Of a stretch of DNA of 64,000 nucleotides, positions 36,485 to 45,413 are shown in pieces. The position numbers were made by a program, and so were the translations under genes. The first letter of the stretch is position 1, and the number at the start of each line of letters is the position of its first letter. The notes beneath the pieces were generated by a model. That model was given only the letters and a program-made list of their open reading frames with translations. It was not told the origin of the DNA and searched no databases. This DNA is from Zhongshania aliphaticivorans (GTDB taxonomy: Bacteria > Pseudomonadota > Gammaproteobacteria > Pseudomonadales > Spongiibacteraceae), in the NCBI RefSeq assembly GCF_902705875.1, contig NZ_CACSIK010000001.1, positions 1,109,994 to 1,173,993 of the forward strand. Reading direction: 5' to 3'.

Positions 36485-37645
36485 TTATAGCTGTGTAACC
36501 CCAATCATTAGCAGCGGTAAGAGAAAAAATACGCCGCCGATGTAGGCTAACACGTAGAGTTTATTTCGTTGCGCGAGCTCTGCTAATTTGGTGGCAATAT
36601 TGGGAGGAATACCGCGTAAGAATGGCAAGGTGTAAATTAAAAGAATACCAAAAATATTAAAGAAAAGATGTACCAACGCAATTTGCATGGCAAGGATGGC
36701 TGTAGGCCCACTTATAGCCGTGGCTGCTAGCAAGGCCGTAATACAGGTGCCAATATTGGTCCCCAGAGTAAAAGGATAAACCTGTTTGAGGTTAAAAACC
36801 CCTGTGCCGGCCAGTGGCACAATTAATGATGTGGTGGTTGAGGATGACTGGACCAATACGGTAATTGCCATACCAGATGCCATACCTGACACTGGACCTC
36901 TACCAATACTACGATGCATGATTGTTTTTGCACGCCCCACCATAACCGAGCGTAAAACCTTCCCTATAGCTGACACCACAAACAAAATCATGCCAATGCC
37001 AATAATAATGAGTGCGGCTCCTTGCCATAATTTGTTGGGCATCCAGCTGACGAGTAATTTCAAAAAGTCTGATGCCGGCGCCAAAATCATTTTCATGACG
37101 TTCATGCTTTTCATGTCAACGCCAGTGTCGCTCGCCACTAGGCCGGCCAATGCTTGAGCAGTATGTTGCAGTGGGCTAAAGGCCAATTCAATGGGCAGTA
37201 GTATGAAGACAGCTAAAATATTGAAGGCGTCATGAATAGTTGCAGCGGAAAAGGCACGACGGAATTCTTCGCCGTTTCTCACATGACCTAAGCTGACAAT
37301 GGTACTGGTTAGTGAGGTGCCAACGTTTGCTCCCATAATTAAGGGAATGGCAATGGGAATGGGTAAGCCGCCTGCGACCATGCCGACAATAATAGAGGTG
37401 ACGGTGCTAGAACTTTGAATAAGTGCCGTTGCCGCCACTCCAATCATGAGGCTTATAAAGGGGTTGGTGGCAAAAGCAAATAATTCTTTAGCGTTGTCAC
37501 CAGTGGCCATTTTGAAGCCACTGCCAATTGCGCCAACAGCGGCAAGTAAAAGATAGATGAGGGTGAGAACTAACAACCAAGATGCCCATTGCGCGGCGGC
37601 GGATTTTTGTGCGTTGGCCGGCAATGTTGTAGCGTCGGAGCTCAT
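36485..37645 (-). CDS. Na/Pi-cotransporter-family (PNaS) membrane protein
   Basis: 386 residues, about nine membrane spans, with the duplicated QSSS core of the PNaS family: LIQSSSTVTS near 76-85 and VLVQSSSTTTSLIV near 262-275. Both halves also share the GTNIGT/GANVGTS motif. A predicted Na-coupled phosphate carrier. No C-terminal PhoU-like domain is fused. ppk2 on the opposite side suggests phosphate storage, but that link is inference. The small coiled-coil gene follows. Confidence 0.87.
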   Translation of the reverse strand: MSSDATTLPANAQKSAAAQWASWLLVLTLIYLLLAAVGAIGSGFKMATGDNAKELFAFATNPFISLMIGVAATALIQSSSTVTSIIVGMVAGGLPIPIAIPLIMGANVGTSLTSTIVSLGHVRNGEEFRRAFSAATIHDAFNILAVFILLPIELAFSPLQHTAQALAGLVASDTGVDMKSMNVMKMILAPASDFLKLLVSWMPNKLWQGAALIIIGIGMILFVVSAIGKVLRSVMVGRAKTIMHRSIGRGPVSGMASGMAITVLVQSSSTTTSLIVPLAGTGVFNLKQVYPFTLGTNIGTCITALLAATAISGPTAILAMQIALVHLFFNIFGILLIYTLPFLRGIPPNIATKLAELAQRNKLYVLAYIGGVFFLLPLLMIGVTQL

Positions 37646-37772
37646 GCCATTTTACCCTCATAGAATATGAGGGGTAGATACTATGGCAGTAATGTGACAG
37701 TTGTGTGTCAGTGATTACCGGTTAGCGTTTACTCCCTGTGTATCGTTGATACGGTGTGCATCAGCGTTTTAC

Positions 37773-38309
37773 TTAAAGATGCTCGATAAGTTTGATTTCT
37801 AGGTTATTATCAGCATCGGAAACCCAAATCGAGTCTTCATCTATGGTGCACTGCAGCCTCATGGTGCGCTGAGCAAACTCTTGCAATGCTGTAGAGTCGT
37901 CGTTGGAGACTTCAAAGACTTTGACGTTACCGTGCTGTCTTGCTTTGCGGCCGTTGTCCTGCCACCACATTTGGGCGGTGCGACCACCGTAAATAAAGAG
38001 GATAACTTGCTTGGCGATTGCTCGCGCCTTGCGGACCCTTTTTTCGCTGGGTAAGCCCATTTCTATCCAGGTGTCGATTTCACCGCTGAGGGACTTTTCC
38101 CATAAATCTGGCTCGTCATCAGTGCTTAAGCCTTTGGTAAATTCTAGATGTTCGTTGGCATAAAGTGCGAAGGCGAGAATACGTAGCATCATACGCTCGT
38201 CAGTTTCTGACGGGTGGCGTGCAACGGTGAATTGATGGCGTTGATAGTAGTGGCGGCGAAGATCACTAATGTCGAGGGTGGTTTTAAACAGTGTCGCGTT
38301 CAAGGCCAT
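37773..38309 (-). CDS. yaeQ: YaeQ-family protein
   Basis: 178 residues from the ATG at 38309. Matches YaeQ by ALNATLFKTTLDISDLRRHYYQRHQFTVARHPSETDERMMLRILAF, then LSTDDEPDLWEKSLSGEIDTWIEMGLPSEKRVRKA, VILFIYG and MRLQCTIDEDSIWVSD. YaeQ is a nuclease-fold (PD-(D/E)XK-like) protein; the enteric homologue has been linked to transcript-elongation phenotypes. Molecular role unsettled. Just downstream of the YqaA gene in the same direction. Confidence 0.9.
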   Translation of the reverse strand: MALNATLFKTTLDISDLRRHYYQRHQFTVARHPSETDERMMLRILAFALYANEHLEFTKGLSTDDEPDLWEKSLSGEIDTWIEMGLPSEKRVRKARAIAKQVILFIYGGRTAQMWWQDNGRKARQHGNVKVFEVSNDDSTALQEFAQRTMRLQCTIDEDSIWVSDADNNLEIKLIEHL

Positions 38310-38373
38310 GGTCAATTTCGCTTGCGATTTGGGAGCGCTATTGTACGCAGAAATTTAAGTAGCAGGGTTATCT

Positions 38374-38799
38374 TTATAATGCGCTGACGCCGCCAATGAC
38401 CAGCGCGTATCTAATGCCTTTGCCAATAGCAACCAGAATGAAAAAAGGTGTGGCGGGGATGCGCATGATACCGCCGACCACGGTAAGTGCATCACCGCCT
38501 ATGGGCATCCATGACATTAGTAATGTCCATTTCCCGTAGCGTGTAAACCAGCCTTGCGCGCGGATAAGATCTGCTTTTCGGGCAGGAAACCACCGACGGT
38601 CTGAGTATTCGCTGAGTTTCATGCCCATCCACCAATTCACACCGGCGCCGAGCGTATTCCCCGTTGTGGCTGCTAGCCATAACCACGCGGGGTGCAAGCC
38701 AGCGTTGAGCTGCGCGATTAGTAATATTTCTGAATAAAAGGGCAGCAGCGTGGCGGCGCCAAAGGCGGTCGCGAACATCAATAGATATTGGCTAATCAT
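38374..38799 (-). CDS. YqaA-family membrane protein (DedA/SNARE-associated-like)
   Basis: 141 residues, about four membrane spans. LMFATAFGAATLLPFYSEILLIAQ..GLHPAWLWLAATTGNTLGAGVNWWMG, and the loop SWMPIGGDALTVVGGIMRIP, match YqaA, a small relative of DedA. Last gene of the four-gene overlapped operon: its start overlaps the glutamine-amidotransferase stop by 8 bases. Function unknown. Confidence 0.85.
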   Translation of the reverse strand: MISQYLLMFATAFGAATLLPFYSEILLIAQLNAGLHPAWLWLAATTGNTLGAGVNWWMGMKLSEYSDRRWFPARKADLIRAQGWFTRYGKWTLLMSWMPIGGDALTVVGGIMRIPATPFFILVAIGKGIRYALVIGGVSAL

Positions 38800-39460
38800 G
38801 GGTGGCGCTGGCTACCAGGTGTTTGAAAAGGCGCAATTGGCCGTGTTGGAAAGGAAGGTATTCAGGATGCCACTGTACGCCAATATGGCAGCGGTGATTT
38901 GGTGCTTCAACCGCCTGTACGATGTTGTCTAGATCTCGTCCAGCGACTTTTAGCCCGTCGCCTAATCGATTAATGGCTTGATGGTGCAGGCTATTTATTT
39001 TGCAGTGTTCGCTGCCCAAAATGGTGTGCAGCGTTGTACCTGTATCAACATTAAGTGTTTTACGCGGAATCAGCATGCGTTTGTTGGAGGTGATACGGCG
39101 CTGAGTTTGTAAGTCAGGGTGTAGGGAGCCACCCAGCACAATATTAAATAATTGTGCGCCTCGACAAATACCCAGAATGGGAAGGTCTTTTTGTAGGCTC
39201 AATTCCAGCGCCATCATTTCAAAGCGGTCCCGTTCGCGGTTTATGGGAGCGGTGTCTGGTGCATCTGGCAAATATAAGCGCTGGTCAATGTCGTCACCGC
39301 CACTGATGATGATGCCATCGAGTTGCTCTGGAATAACGCAGCGCTGGGGCGTGAGTCGATACGCGGTGGCTCCACAGCGATGTAATGCCCAGCGGATAAA
39401 CCACCAGGCGAGCGGTAATTTAGTGTCGTCGCCAGTCACCCCAATAAGCGGTTTTTTCAC
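38792..39460 (-). CDS. Class-I glutamine amidotransferase (gamma-glutamyl hydrolase type)
   Basis: 222 residues from a GTG start at 39460. It resembles PuuD-type gamma-glutamyl-gamma-aminobutyrate hydrolases: ISGGDDIDQRLY, nucleophile GIC99RGAQLFN, LHHQAINRLGDGLKV, and the His-x-Glu pair in GVQWH198PE200YLP. GGAG is five bases upstream of the GTG. The start overlaps the amidoligase stop in the sequence GTGA (four bases). This tight coupling suggests that the two enzymes act on one substrate, as supplier/remover of a glutamine or gamma-glutamyl group. Substrate unknown. Confidence 0.88.
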   Translation of the reverse strand: MKKPLIGVTGDDTKLPLAWWFIRWALHRCGATAYRLTPQRCVIPEQLDGIIISGGDDIDQRLYLPDAPDTAPINRERDRFEMMALELSLQKDLPILGICRGAQLFNIVLGGSLHPDLQTQRRITSNKRMLIPRKTLNVDTGTTLHTILGSEHCKINSLHHQAINRLGDGLKVAGRDLDNIVQAVEAPNHRCHIGVQWHPEYLPFQHGQLRLFKHLVASATHD

Positions 39461-40473
39461 AGTAGCTCCGGAATTAACCAAGGGTCAACGTTGTTTGCCC
39501 AGTTGGTAAAGAGGTTAGTTGTGGGGCTGTCTAGGTATTTTCGATAGCTTTGACAGGCTACATCCAAGCGCGCTTTATCCATTGCCAGCGCATCGACCTG
39601 TAACCAGTCACGATAAGGGTGGATGAGCCCCCACTGAGGGTCGTCGATCAGGCTATTGGGTAAGCGGTAGTGTAATGTTGGTCTCGGCTTGACGCGATCA
39701 TCATCTATTGTGCGGCGAAGTCTTTCGTCATCAACAAATGAAAACAGCGGAAGCATATCGAGGGCGCGGTTACGGGTGGGGTTATGTTTCAGGTAATCGT
39801 CCATCAATTGATTGATATCTGGCTCGTATTCGCTGTGCAGCAATAGCAATAAATAATCTTTGCCATAGGGGTCGATGTAAGAGGTAAGGCGGCGACTAAA
39901 GTCCACATTGCAACGTATTTTTAACCAATCGTATAGGCAAAGAAAAGCCCGTAAATAGTCACGAATGGTGTTTGCGCTGCAATCTGGCATTTCGGGGTTT
40001 AGCTGTAAGCCAAAGGCGTTCTTTGCCGAGGCGTGGGTACCCTGTGCACCGGATGCGCGTAGCTGCTTAAACAGTGTTTCTAATTGCCATAAGTTATTCA
40101 TGGCGATTGGCGGCGCCACGATCTCAAACGGGACGACTTGTTTGGCGATGGTGCCGACAATGGTTTCTGCTAATTCTTCTAGCTCATTGTTGTCGTCAGA
40201 CTCATGGCGTTCGCGACTAATACGTTTTATATAAGAAAAGTCTAGCTCGACACCAAAGGTGCCGAGCGAGGTGTCGACAACGTTAATTTCGTAGTCTGAA
40301 ATCGGTTTTGCCTGACCACCATAGAGCGTAATAATGGTGTCTACAATGTGGTTTATTTCCATTCCTGTAAATTCGATTTCTACGCCAAGCCGACGAGTTT
40401 CCCCCGCTTTGGTCTGGCTGTGCACGGGCATTGGCCAAAGCGATTGGCGGTAGCTGTCTAATGATTTATTCAT
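39457..40473 (-). CDS. Amidoligase-family enzyme (glutamine-synthetase-like fold)
   Basis: 338 residues from the ATG at 40473, chosen for GGAGATAACA just upstream. N-terminal LGVEIEFTG (E32, E34) and GVELDFS (E76, D78) supply the acidic metal-binding pairs of the amidoligase family, and the second half has KNAFGLQLNPEMPD. These enzymes use ATP to join an amine to a carboxylate. Adjacent genes: an AI-2E-type permease whose stop overlaps the start by eight bases, and the glutamine amidotransferase overlapping its stop. Published genome surveys place such ligases with amidotransferases; the product here is unknown. Confidence 0.82.
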   Translation of the reverse strand: MNKSLDSYRQSLWPMPVHSQTKAGETRRLGVEIEFTGMEINHIVDTIITLYGGQAKPISDYEINVVDTSLGTFGVELDFSYIKRISRERHESDDNNELEELAETIVGTIAKQVVPFEIVAPPIAMNNLWQLETLFKQLRASGAQGTHASAKNAFGLQLNPEMPDCSANTIRDYLRAFLCLYDWLKIRCNVDFSRRLTSYIDPYGKDYLLLLLHSEYEPDINQLMDDYLKHNPTRNRALDMLPLFSFVDDERLRRTIDDDRVKPRPTLHYRLPNSLIDDPQWGLIHPYRDWLQVDALAMDKARLDVACQSYRKYLDSPTTNLFTNWANNVDPWLIPELL

Positions 40474-41524
40474 TGTTATCTCCAATGATATGGGCAAGCG
40501 GTAGTAAACGCTCGGTGTGCTGGCAGACGACTTGGAATAGGGTCAAAAGGGGAACCGCGAGTAGCACCCCAGGAGCACCCCATAACCAACCCCAGAAAAA
40601 GATCCATAAGAACACCACAATTGGATTGAGGCTAAAACGTAAGCCGTGCACGAAAGGGTCAATGAACTGGCCGGTGAAAGCCGTAAATAAGCCGTATAGA
40701 AGCGGTGCAGCAAGTATGGCAGCAGGATTGCTATACGTTACGGCGCTAACAATAGTGAAAAGCAGTAGGGTCATACTTACCCCTAGATAGGGGATAAAGC
40801 GTAACAGGGCGGCAATGGCACCCCATAGTGCGGGGTCTGGGAAGTCTGCAAACCAAAGTGCGATAGCGGTAATGCTGCCAACAGCGGCGTTTACCGCTGT
40901 AATTGTTAAAAGATAGCGTGACATTTGAATTTGCGCTAACTCTGCAATTTGGGTGACTGTTGCTTTGTCTTTTTGATTGGGCAGGCTATGAATGAAGCGC
41001 TTTATTAAGGCGTGCCCTGAGGTTAAGAGAAAGAATAGTAGAATGATACTCAGGGTGCCGTATACGCCAAAATTCTTGGCTATTTCGCCCAGCTCAGAGC
41101 GCCAGCCCGCATCGGCTATGACAACTTGAGTGATTTGAGGGTCGCTAGCGCTGAACTCTTTGGCTAAGGAGTCGATGCTGCGGCTGGCCGCATCGACGTT
41201 AGTGCTGTCAGTGTTGACGCTGCTGAGTTGGTTTCGCAGTACATCGACGGCTTCTGGGACTCGCTGCAGCCATTCATTGGCCGGTGTCGCCAGGGCGTAA
41301 ATACCCACACCAATTGTACTTAGGCCAATGGTCATAATGCATACGGCACCAACACTTCTCGGTAAGCCCAGCGTCTGTAAGCGGCTGACAGCAGGTGCAA
41401 GTAGTAGCGCAAAAATGAGTGCAAGGGTAATAGGGAGCATCACATCTCTTGCGACCTGCAGTGTGTAAAGTATCGCGAGTAATGCAATGGTTTTAGTCGC
41501 CCAGTTAGCTTTGTTGGCATCCAT
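40466..41524 (-). CDS. AI-2E-family permease-like membrane protein
   Basis: 352 residues, eight membrane spans with the AI-2E/PerM layout: paired N-terminal spans, a soluble loop (about 75-150), then LLFFLLTSGHALIKRF, the span GAIAALLRFIPYLGVSMTLLLFTIVSAV, and a C-terminal WGWLWGAPGVLLAVPLL. Family members export or take up small molecules, or act as Na/H antiporters. First gene of the overlapped operon, so it is a candidate exporter for the amidoligase product. Confidence 0.88.
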   Translation of the reverse strand: MDANKANWATKTIALLAILYTLQVARDVMLPITLALIFALLLAPAVSRLQTLGLPRSVGAVCIMTIGLSTIGVGIYALATPANEWLQRVPEAVDVLRNQLSSVNTDSTNVDAASRSIDSLAKEFSASDPQITQVVIADAGWRSELGEIAKNFGVYGTLSIILLFFLLTSGHALIKRFIHSLPNQKDKATVTQIAELAQIQMSRYLLTITAVNAAVGSITAIALWFADFPDPALWGAIAALLRFIPYLGVSMTLLLFTIVSAVTYSNPAAILAAPLLYGLFTAFTGQFIDPFVHGLRFSLNPIVVFLWIFFWGWLWGAPGVLLAVPLLTLFQVVCQHTERLLPLAHIIGDNNE

Positions 41525-41683
41525 GATGTTGTTTATAGCTCCTGTTTTTCGCGGCTACTCAAAAGTATTTCAGCTCTTCGTCTATGACTCGTGTATATAA
41601 GTTACGTGTATTTAGGAGAATTGGTTTACGTGCCCGTTACTTGGACACGCTGCGTTGATTAAGAGTGTGATGTCAGATGCGTT

Positions 41684-41869
41684 TTAGCGAAGCTCACGTG
41701 GTCCCGTAAACCACCAGATGACTAAGCCAATGAAGGGCAGAAATAAGATCAATACAATCCATAACAGTTTGGTGGTGGAGGTTTCGCGACTTTGTATGAT
41801 GTTGAGAATAGCCCAAATATCAGCGATGAATATCAAAAAACCAAAAATGCCGGTGATCTGTAATTCCAT
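41684..41869 (-). CDS. PLDc_N-domain small membrane protein
   Basis: 61 residues from the ATG at 41869, preceded by AAGGAG at six bases. Two hydrophobic spans and the family ending (GLVIWWFTGPRELR) match small phospholipase-D-N-terminal-domain proteins. Function unknown. Confidence 0.75.
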   Translation of the reverse strand: MELQITGIFGFLIFIADIWAILNIIQSRETSTTKLLWIVLILFLPFIGLVIWWFTGPRELR

Positions 41870-41992
41870 GTCATGCTCCTTAATATTGTGTTGCTTGCTC
41901 AATTATTGGCTATAGAACAATGGCAATGGTGAGCTAAGGGACGCGTGATAGTAGAGTGATTTTAGAGCGAGGAGTTCATTTTGGGGAATTGC

Positions 41993-42013
41993 GCGCCCCG
42001 AAAAACGGGGCGC
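41993..42013 (-). terminator. Hairpin after dapD
   Basis: GCGCCCCG and CGGGGCGC pair perfectly around a five-base loop, 17 bases after the dapD stop on the minus strand. A short second stem (ACCTT/AAGGT) lies between it and the stop. There is no T run, so it is only a tentative end signal. Confidence 0.5.
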
Positions 42014-42029
42014 AGAACCTTAAAAAGGT

Positions 42030-43064
42030 CTAGTTGTGAGCGTGTAGCATTTCATTAAGGGCAATTGCAGATTTGTTGGTTAAAACTTCAATTGCACCGT
42101 TTTTAGAGTTACGGCGGAATAATAGGTCAGACTGCCCAGAAAGCTCTCTGGCCTTTGTTGTGCCTGCAATCGTGCCATTTGCGTCAATCATGGTGATGAT
42201 TGAACCAGCAGTAATGTACAGGCCTGCTTCGATAGTACAGCGATCTCCCAGCGGGATGCCAACACCTGCGTTTGCGCCAATAAGACACTCTTTGCCCACT
42301 GAGATAATAATATTATTACCACCTGATAACGTGCCCATTGTGGAGCAGCCACCTCCAAGGTCTGAGCCTGAGCCAACCATTACACCGGCAGATATACGCC
42401 CTTCAATCATACCGGGGCCTTCGGTGCCGGCGTTAAAGTTTACAAAGCCTTCGTGCATGATTGTTGTCCCTTCGCCCAAGTAAGCGCCAAGGCGTACACG
42501 TGCAGTGTGAGCTATACGCACACCCGTGGGGACAACGTAATTGGTCATTTTGGGGAATTTGTCCACAGACATCACTTCGAGCATCGCCCCTTTGAGACGG
42601 GCTTGCAGCTGTCGATCTTGGAGTTCGGCAATGTCTACGGCACCTTCGCTGGTCCAAGCCACATTGGGCAGCACGCCAAATAAGCCGGTCAAGTTAATGT
42701 TGTGAGGCTTAACAAGGCGATGAGATAGTAGGTGGAGCTTTAAATACCCCTCTGGTACTGAACTTGGAGCGTCGTCACTGCTGAGCATGGTAAGCAATAA
42801 AGGTTGGTTGCCGCTGGCAAGTTGTGCGGCAATAGCGGCTTGAGTGCTATCCGTGGCGGCAAGTGCTTCGGCAAGTTGCGCCATTTGTTCGTTGCTTATC
42901 GCAATGCTGGTATTGCCACTGAGCGGGGCAATCACGGTTTGAACTGCACTAATGAGTGCTGATGAAGGGGTTAATAGCGGACTTGGATAAAACGAGTCTA
43001 GCCATTCGCCTTTATTGTTTTGTGTGCCAAGGCCAAGGCCAAATGCAAAAGCTGCTTGTGTCAT
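42030..43064 (-). CDS. dapD: Tetrahydrodipicolinate N-succinyltransferase
   Basis: 344 residues. Succinylates tetrahydrodipicolinate in lysine and peptidoglycan synthesis. The left-handed beta-helix region of hexapeptide repeats runs from about 180 to 310 (VRLGAYLGEGTTIMHEGFVNFNAGTEGPGMIEGRISAGVMVGSGSDLGGG, then NIIISVGKECLIGANAGVGIPLGDRCTIEAG). It is the long pseudomonad-type DapD rather than the ~270-residue enteric one. It follows yffB by 21 bases in the minus-strand cluster. Confidence 0.95.
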   Translation of the reverse strand: MTQAAFAFGLGLGTQNNKGEWLDSFYPSPLLTPSSALISAVQTVIAPLSGNTSIAISNEQMAQLAEALAATDSTQAAIAAQLASGNQPLLLTMLSSDDAPSSVPEGYLKLHLLSHRLVKPHNINLTGLFGVLPNVAWTSEGAVDIAELQDRQLQARLKGAMLEVMSVDKFPKMTNYVVPTGVRIAHTARVRLGAYLGEGTTIMHEGFVNFNAGTEGPGMIEGRISAGVMVGSGSDLGGGCSTMGTLSGGNNIIISVGKECLIGANAGVGIPLGDRCTIEAGLYITAGSIITMIDANGTIAGTTKARELSGQSDLLFRRNSKNGAIEVLTNKSAIALNEMLHAHN

Positions 43065-43085
43065 TACGATGTCTCTTGTGGTGAA

Positions 43086-43442
43086 TTAAAGGGTGTGATG
43101 AGTGAACAACGCTTGATAATCTGCAGCCTTAAAGCCCAGATGCAAGCTGCTACCGGTGTCGAGTAAGGGGCGCTTCATCAACGTAGGGTGTTGAAGGAGT
43201 AGCTCAATGGCGCTGTCGATAGTGAGCGATTCACGTTGTTCATCGGATAGTTGTTTCCACGTTGTACTGCGCTTGTTAACCAAGGCAAGGCCGAGTTCTT
43301 GTGTCCAGCTTGTTAGCTGTGATGTGGTCAGCGGTGTGTCGCGAACATCATGGAAAAGATAGTCGACCTGGTGCTCTTCTAGCCAGCGTCTTGCTGAGCG
43401 AACTGTGTCGCAGTTTTTTATGCCGTAGAGGGTTGTGCTCAT
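43086..43442 (-). CDS. yffB: ArsC/Spx-family reductase-like protein YffB
   Basis: 118 residues from the ATG at 43442. MSTTLYGIKNCDTVRSARRWLEEH carries a single Cys (N-C-D-T) at the thioredoxin-like active site, and RSTTWKQLSDEQ, MKRPLLDTG follow. Glutathione-dependent thiol reductase fold; substrate not known. Its position next to dapD is conserved in pseudomonads. A longer upstream frame is not used. Confidence 0.88.
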   Translation of the reverse strand: MSTTLYGIKNCDTVRSARRWLEEHQVDYLFHDVRDTPLTTSQLTSWTQELGLALVNKRSTTWKQLSDEQRESLTIDSAIELLLQHPTLMKRPLLDTGSSLHLGFKAADYQALFTHHTL

Positions 43443-43545
43443 GGATATTCTCTTTATTGCTAAGGCTGAGAAAAATAAGCCCCGAAGGATAACAAATTCT
43501 CTTGTCCTGAGCACGGCACAAGCCTGCCCTTTATTGAGGCTCTGG

Positions 43546-44199
43546 CTAGGGTTTGTTCACAAGTTTTGGTTTTCTGCGGCGCGGGTAACAGCTTGTACAA
43601 ATTTCGCATACTCGACCGTCGCAGCCCCGAGCGCTACAGAATTCGCGGCCATAGAAAATTATCTGTAAGTGCAATGCGTTCCATTTTTCTTTTGGAAATA
43701 GTGCTTTTAAATCTTTTTCGGTTTGCACTACATTTTTACCGTTGGTGAGTCCCCAGCGCTGGGCAAGACGGTGAATATGCGTGTCTACGGGAAAGGCTGG
43801 AACCCCAAATGCTTGAGACATAACCACGCCAGCGGTTTTGTGGCCAACGCCGGGAAGTGTTTCTAAGGCCGCCATATTTTGTGGTACTTCGCCCTTATAT
43901 TTATCAACAAGAATTTCTGATAGGCGTTTTATCGCGCTGGATTTTTGCGGAGATAGACCGCATGGGCGAATTATGGCGCGAATAATTTCAACGTTCTGCT
44001 TTGCCATATCAAAGGGGTTGTCGGCTAGCTCGAACAAGGCGGGGGTGATTTGATTAACCCGCGCATCGGTACATTGAGCAGAAAGTAAGACCGCAACCAG
44101 CAGGGTGTAGGGGTCTTTGTGATCAAGAGGTACCGGCTGCTCTGGGTAGAGTTCTTGCAGGCGTTGAGCAATAAAGGCGGCTCGTTCTTTTTTTAACAT
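43546..44199 (-). CDS. nth: Endonuclease III (DNA glycosylase/AP lyase)
   Basis: 217 residues. Removes oxidised pyrimidines and cuts AP sites. The helix-hairpin-helix LPGVGHKTAGVV carries the catalytic Lys, and the Asp is in FPVDTHIHR. The C-terminal cysteine cluster is FCSARGCDGRVCEICTSC: five Cys, but their spacing is not the enteric C-x6-C-x2-C-x5-C, so cluster binding needs checking. Start overlaps dapC by seven bases. Confidence 0.93.
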   Translation of the reverse strand: MLKKERAAFIAQRLQELYPEQPVPLDHKDPYTLLVAVLLSAQCTDARVNQITPALFELADNPFDMAKQNVEIIRAIIRPCGLSPQKSSAIKRLSEILVDKYKGEVPQNMAALETLPGVGHKTAGVVMSQAFGVPAFPVDTHIHRLAQRWGLTNGKNVVQTEKDLKALFPKEKWNALHLQIIFYGREFCSARGCDGRVCEICTSCYPRRRKPKLVNKP

Positions 44200-45413
44200 G
44201 ACTGATTACTGCTTATATTGTGTTCTTGAAGGCTTTCTACATAGGCTTTGATGCGTCGCGCTCCTTCTGCGCATTGCTCGGGTTCAGCGACCAGTGCCAT
44301 ACGTACGTAGTTGCTACCGGGGTTAAAGCCATCGACTTCTCTTGATAGGTAGCTACCGGGCAATACGGTGACATGCTGCTGGGCGAATAAGCCTCGTGCA
44401 AAATCCGTATCAGTGATCGGAGTCTTCGCCCAGAGATAGAATGATGCATCGGGCATGCTAACGTCTAAGCAGCCATCAAGTATGCTGAGGACTTCTTCAA
44501 ATTTTTGCCGGTAAAGTGTCCTGTTTTCAATAACATGGAGTTCGTCGTTCCATGCTGCGATGCTGGCTAGCTGGTGTTGTATCGGCATCGCGCAGCCGTG
44601 GTAGGTGCGATATAACAGAAAATCTTTAAGTATGGCAGCGTCACCCGCGACAAAACCTGATCTAAGCCCTGGTAGGTTAGAACGTTTTGATAAGCTGTGA
44701 AATACCACGCAGCGATGATAGTCGTTGCGATTCATCTCGGCACAGGCTTGCAGAAGCCCTGGCGGTGGTTGGTCTTCATTAAAATACAGTTCTGAATAAC
44801 ATTCGTCGCTGGCAATTATAAAATCGTATTGGTCTGCCAGTGCGATCAATTTTTGCAGTTCTTCGCTACTCATTACCGCACCGCTTGGGTTGCCCGGCGT
44901 ACAGATAAAGAGCAACTGACAGCGTTGCCATATTGAGGGGCTAACATTGTCAAAGTCGGGAATGAATCCGTTTTCTGTGCGGCACGCTAAAAACTCAGGT
45001 TGGGCTCCAGCAAGCAGTGCTGCTCCTTCATAAATTTGGTAGAAGGGGTTTGGGCTGCAGACCAGTGCGTCGGGGCCTGCGTTGACAACGGTTTGGGCGA
45101 AGGCAAAGAGGGCTTCACGGGTGCCGTTGACTGGTAGCACCTGAGTATCTGGGGCAAGTGCTGGTAATGCAAAGCGCTGGCAGGCCCAGTCTGAAATGGC
45201 CTGACGTAACGCTGGAAGGCCTTTGGTCGTTGGGTAATTACTTAGTTTGTCTAGGTTTTGAGTTATTGCGTCGCTGACAAATTGCGGTGATGCGTGCTTG
45301 GGTTCGCCGATAGAGAGGGCAATCGGTGACAGAGCCGGTGGGGCAATGCCATCGAATAAAGCTCTCAGTTTTTCAAATGGGTAGGCTTGTAATGAATGAA
45401 GGTGCTGATTCAT
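44193..45413 (-). CDS. dapC: Succinyldiaminopimelate aminotransferase
   Basis: 406 residues. Fold-type I PLP enzyme making N-succinyl-LL-diaminopimelate. PLP Lys in HSLSKRSNLPGLRSGF near 250, SIGEPKHASP at the N-terminus, LPVNGTREALFAFAQ and an N-terminal Arg/Ser set, ending NYVRMAL. Called dapC rather than a generic class I aminotransferase because it sits in glnD-dapC-nth-yffB-dapD. Start overlaps the glnD stop in ATGA. Confidence 0.92.
   Translation of the reverse strand: MNQHLHSLQAYPFEKLRALFDGIAPPALSPIALSIGEPKHASPQFVSDAITQNLDKLSNYPTTKGLPALRQAISDWACQRFALPALAPDTQVLPVNGTREALFAFAQTVVNAGPDALVCSPNPFYQIYEGAALLAGAQPEFLACRTENGFIPDFDNVSPSIWQRCQLLFICTPGNPSGAVMSSEELQKLIALADQYDFIIASDECYSELYFNEDQPPPGLLQACAEMNRNDYHRCVVFHSLSKRSNLPGLRSGFVAGDAAILKDFLLYRTYHGCAMPIQHQLASIAAWNDELHVIENRTLYRQKFEEVLSILDGCLDVSMPDASFYLWAKTPITDTDFARGLFAQQHVTVLPGSYLSREVDGFNPGSNYVRMALVAEPEQCAEGARRIKAYVESLQEHNISSNQSC

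Noticed and set aside
41993..42013. Standard intrinsic terminator for dapD
   Set aside because: Perfect stem, but the sequence after it on the minus strand lacks a T tract.
42073..42483. Long plus-strand frame antisense to dapD
   Set aside because: A shadow of dapD codon periodicity, with no start signal of its own.
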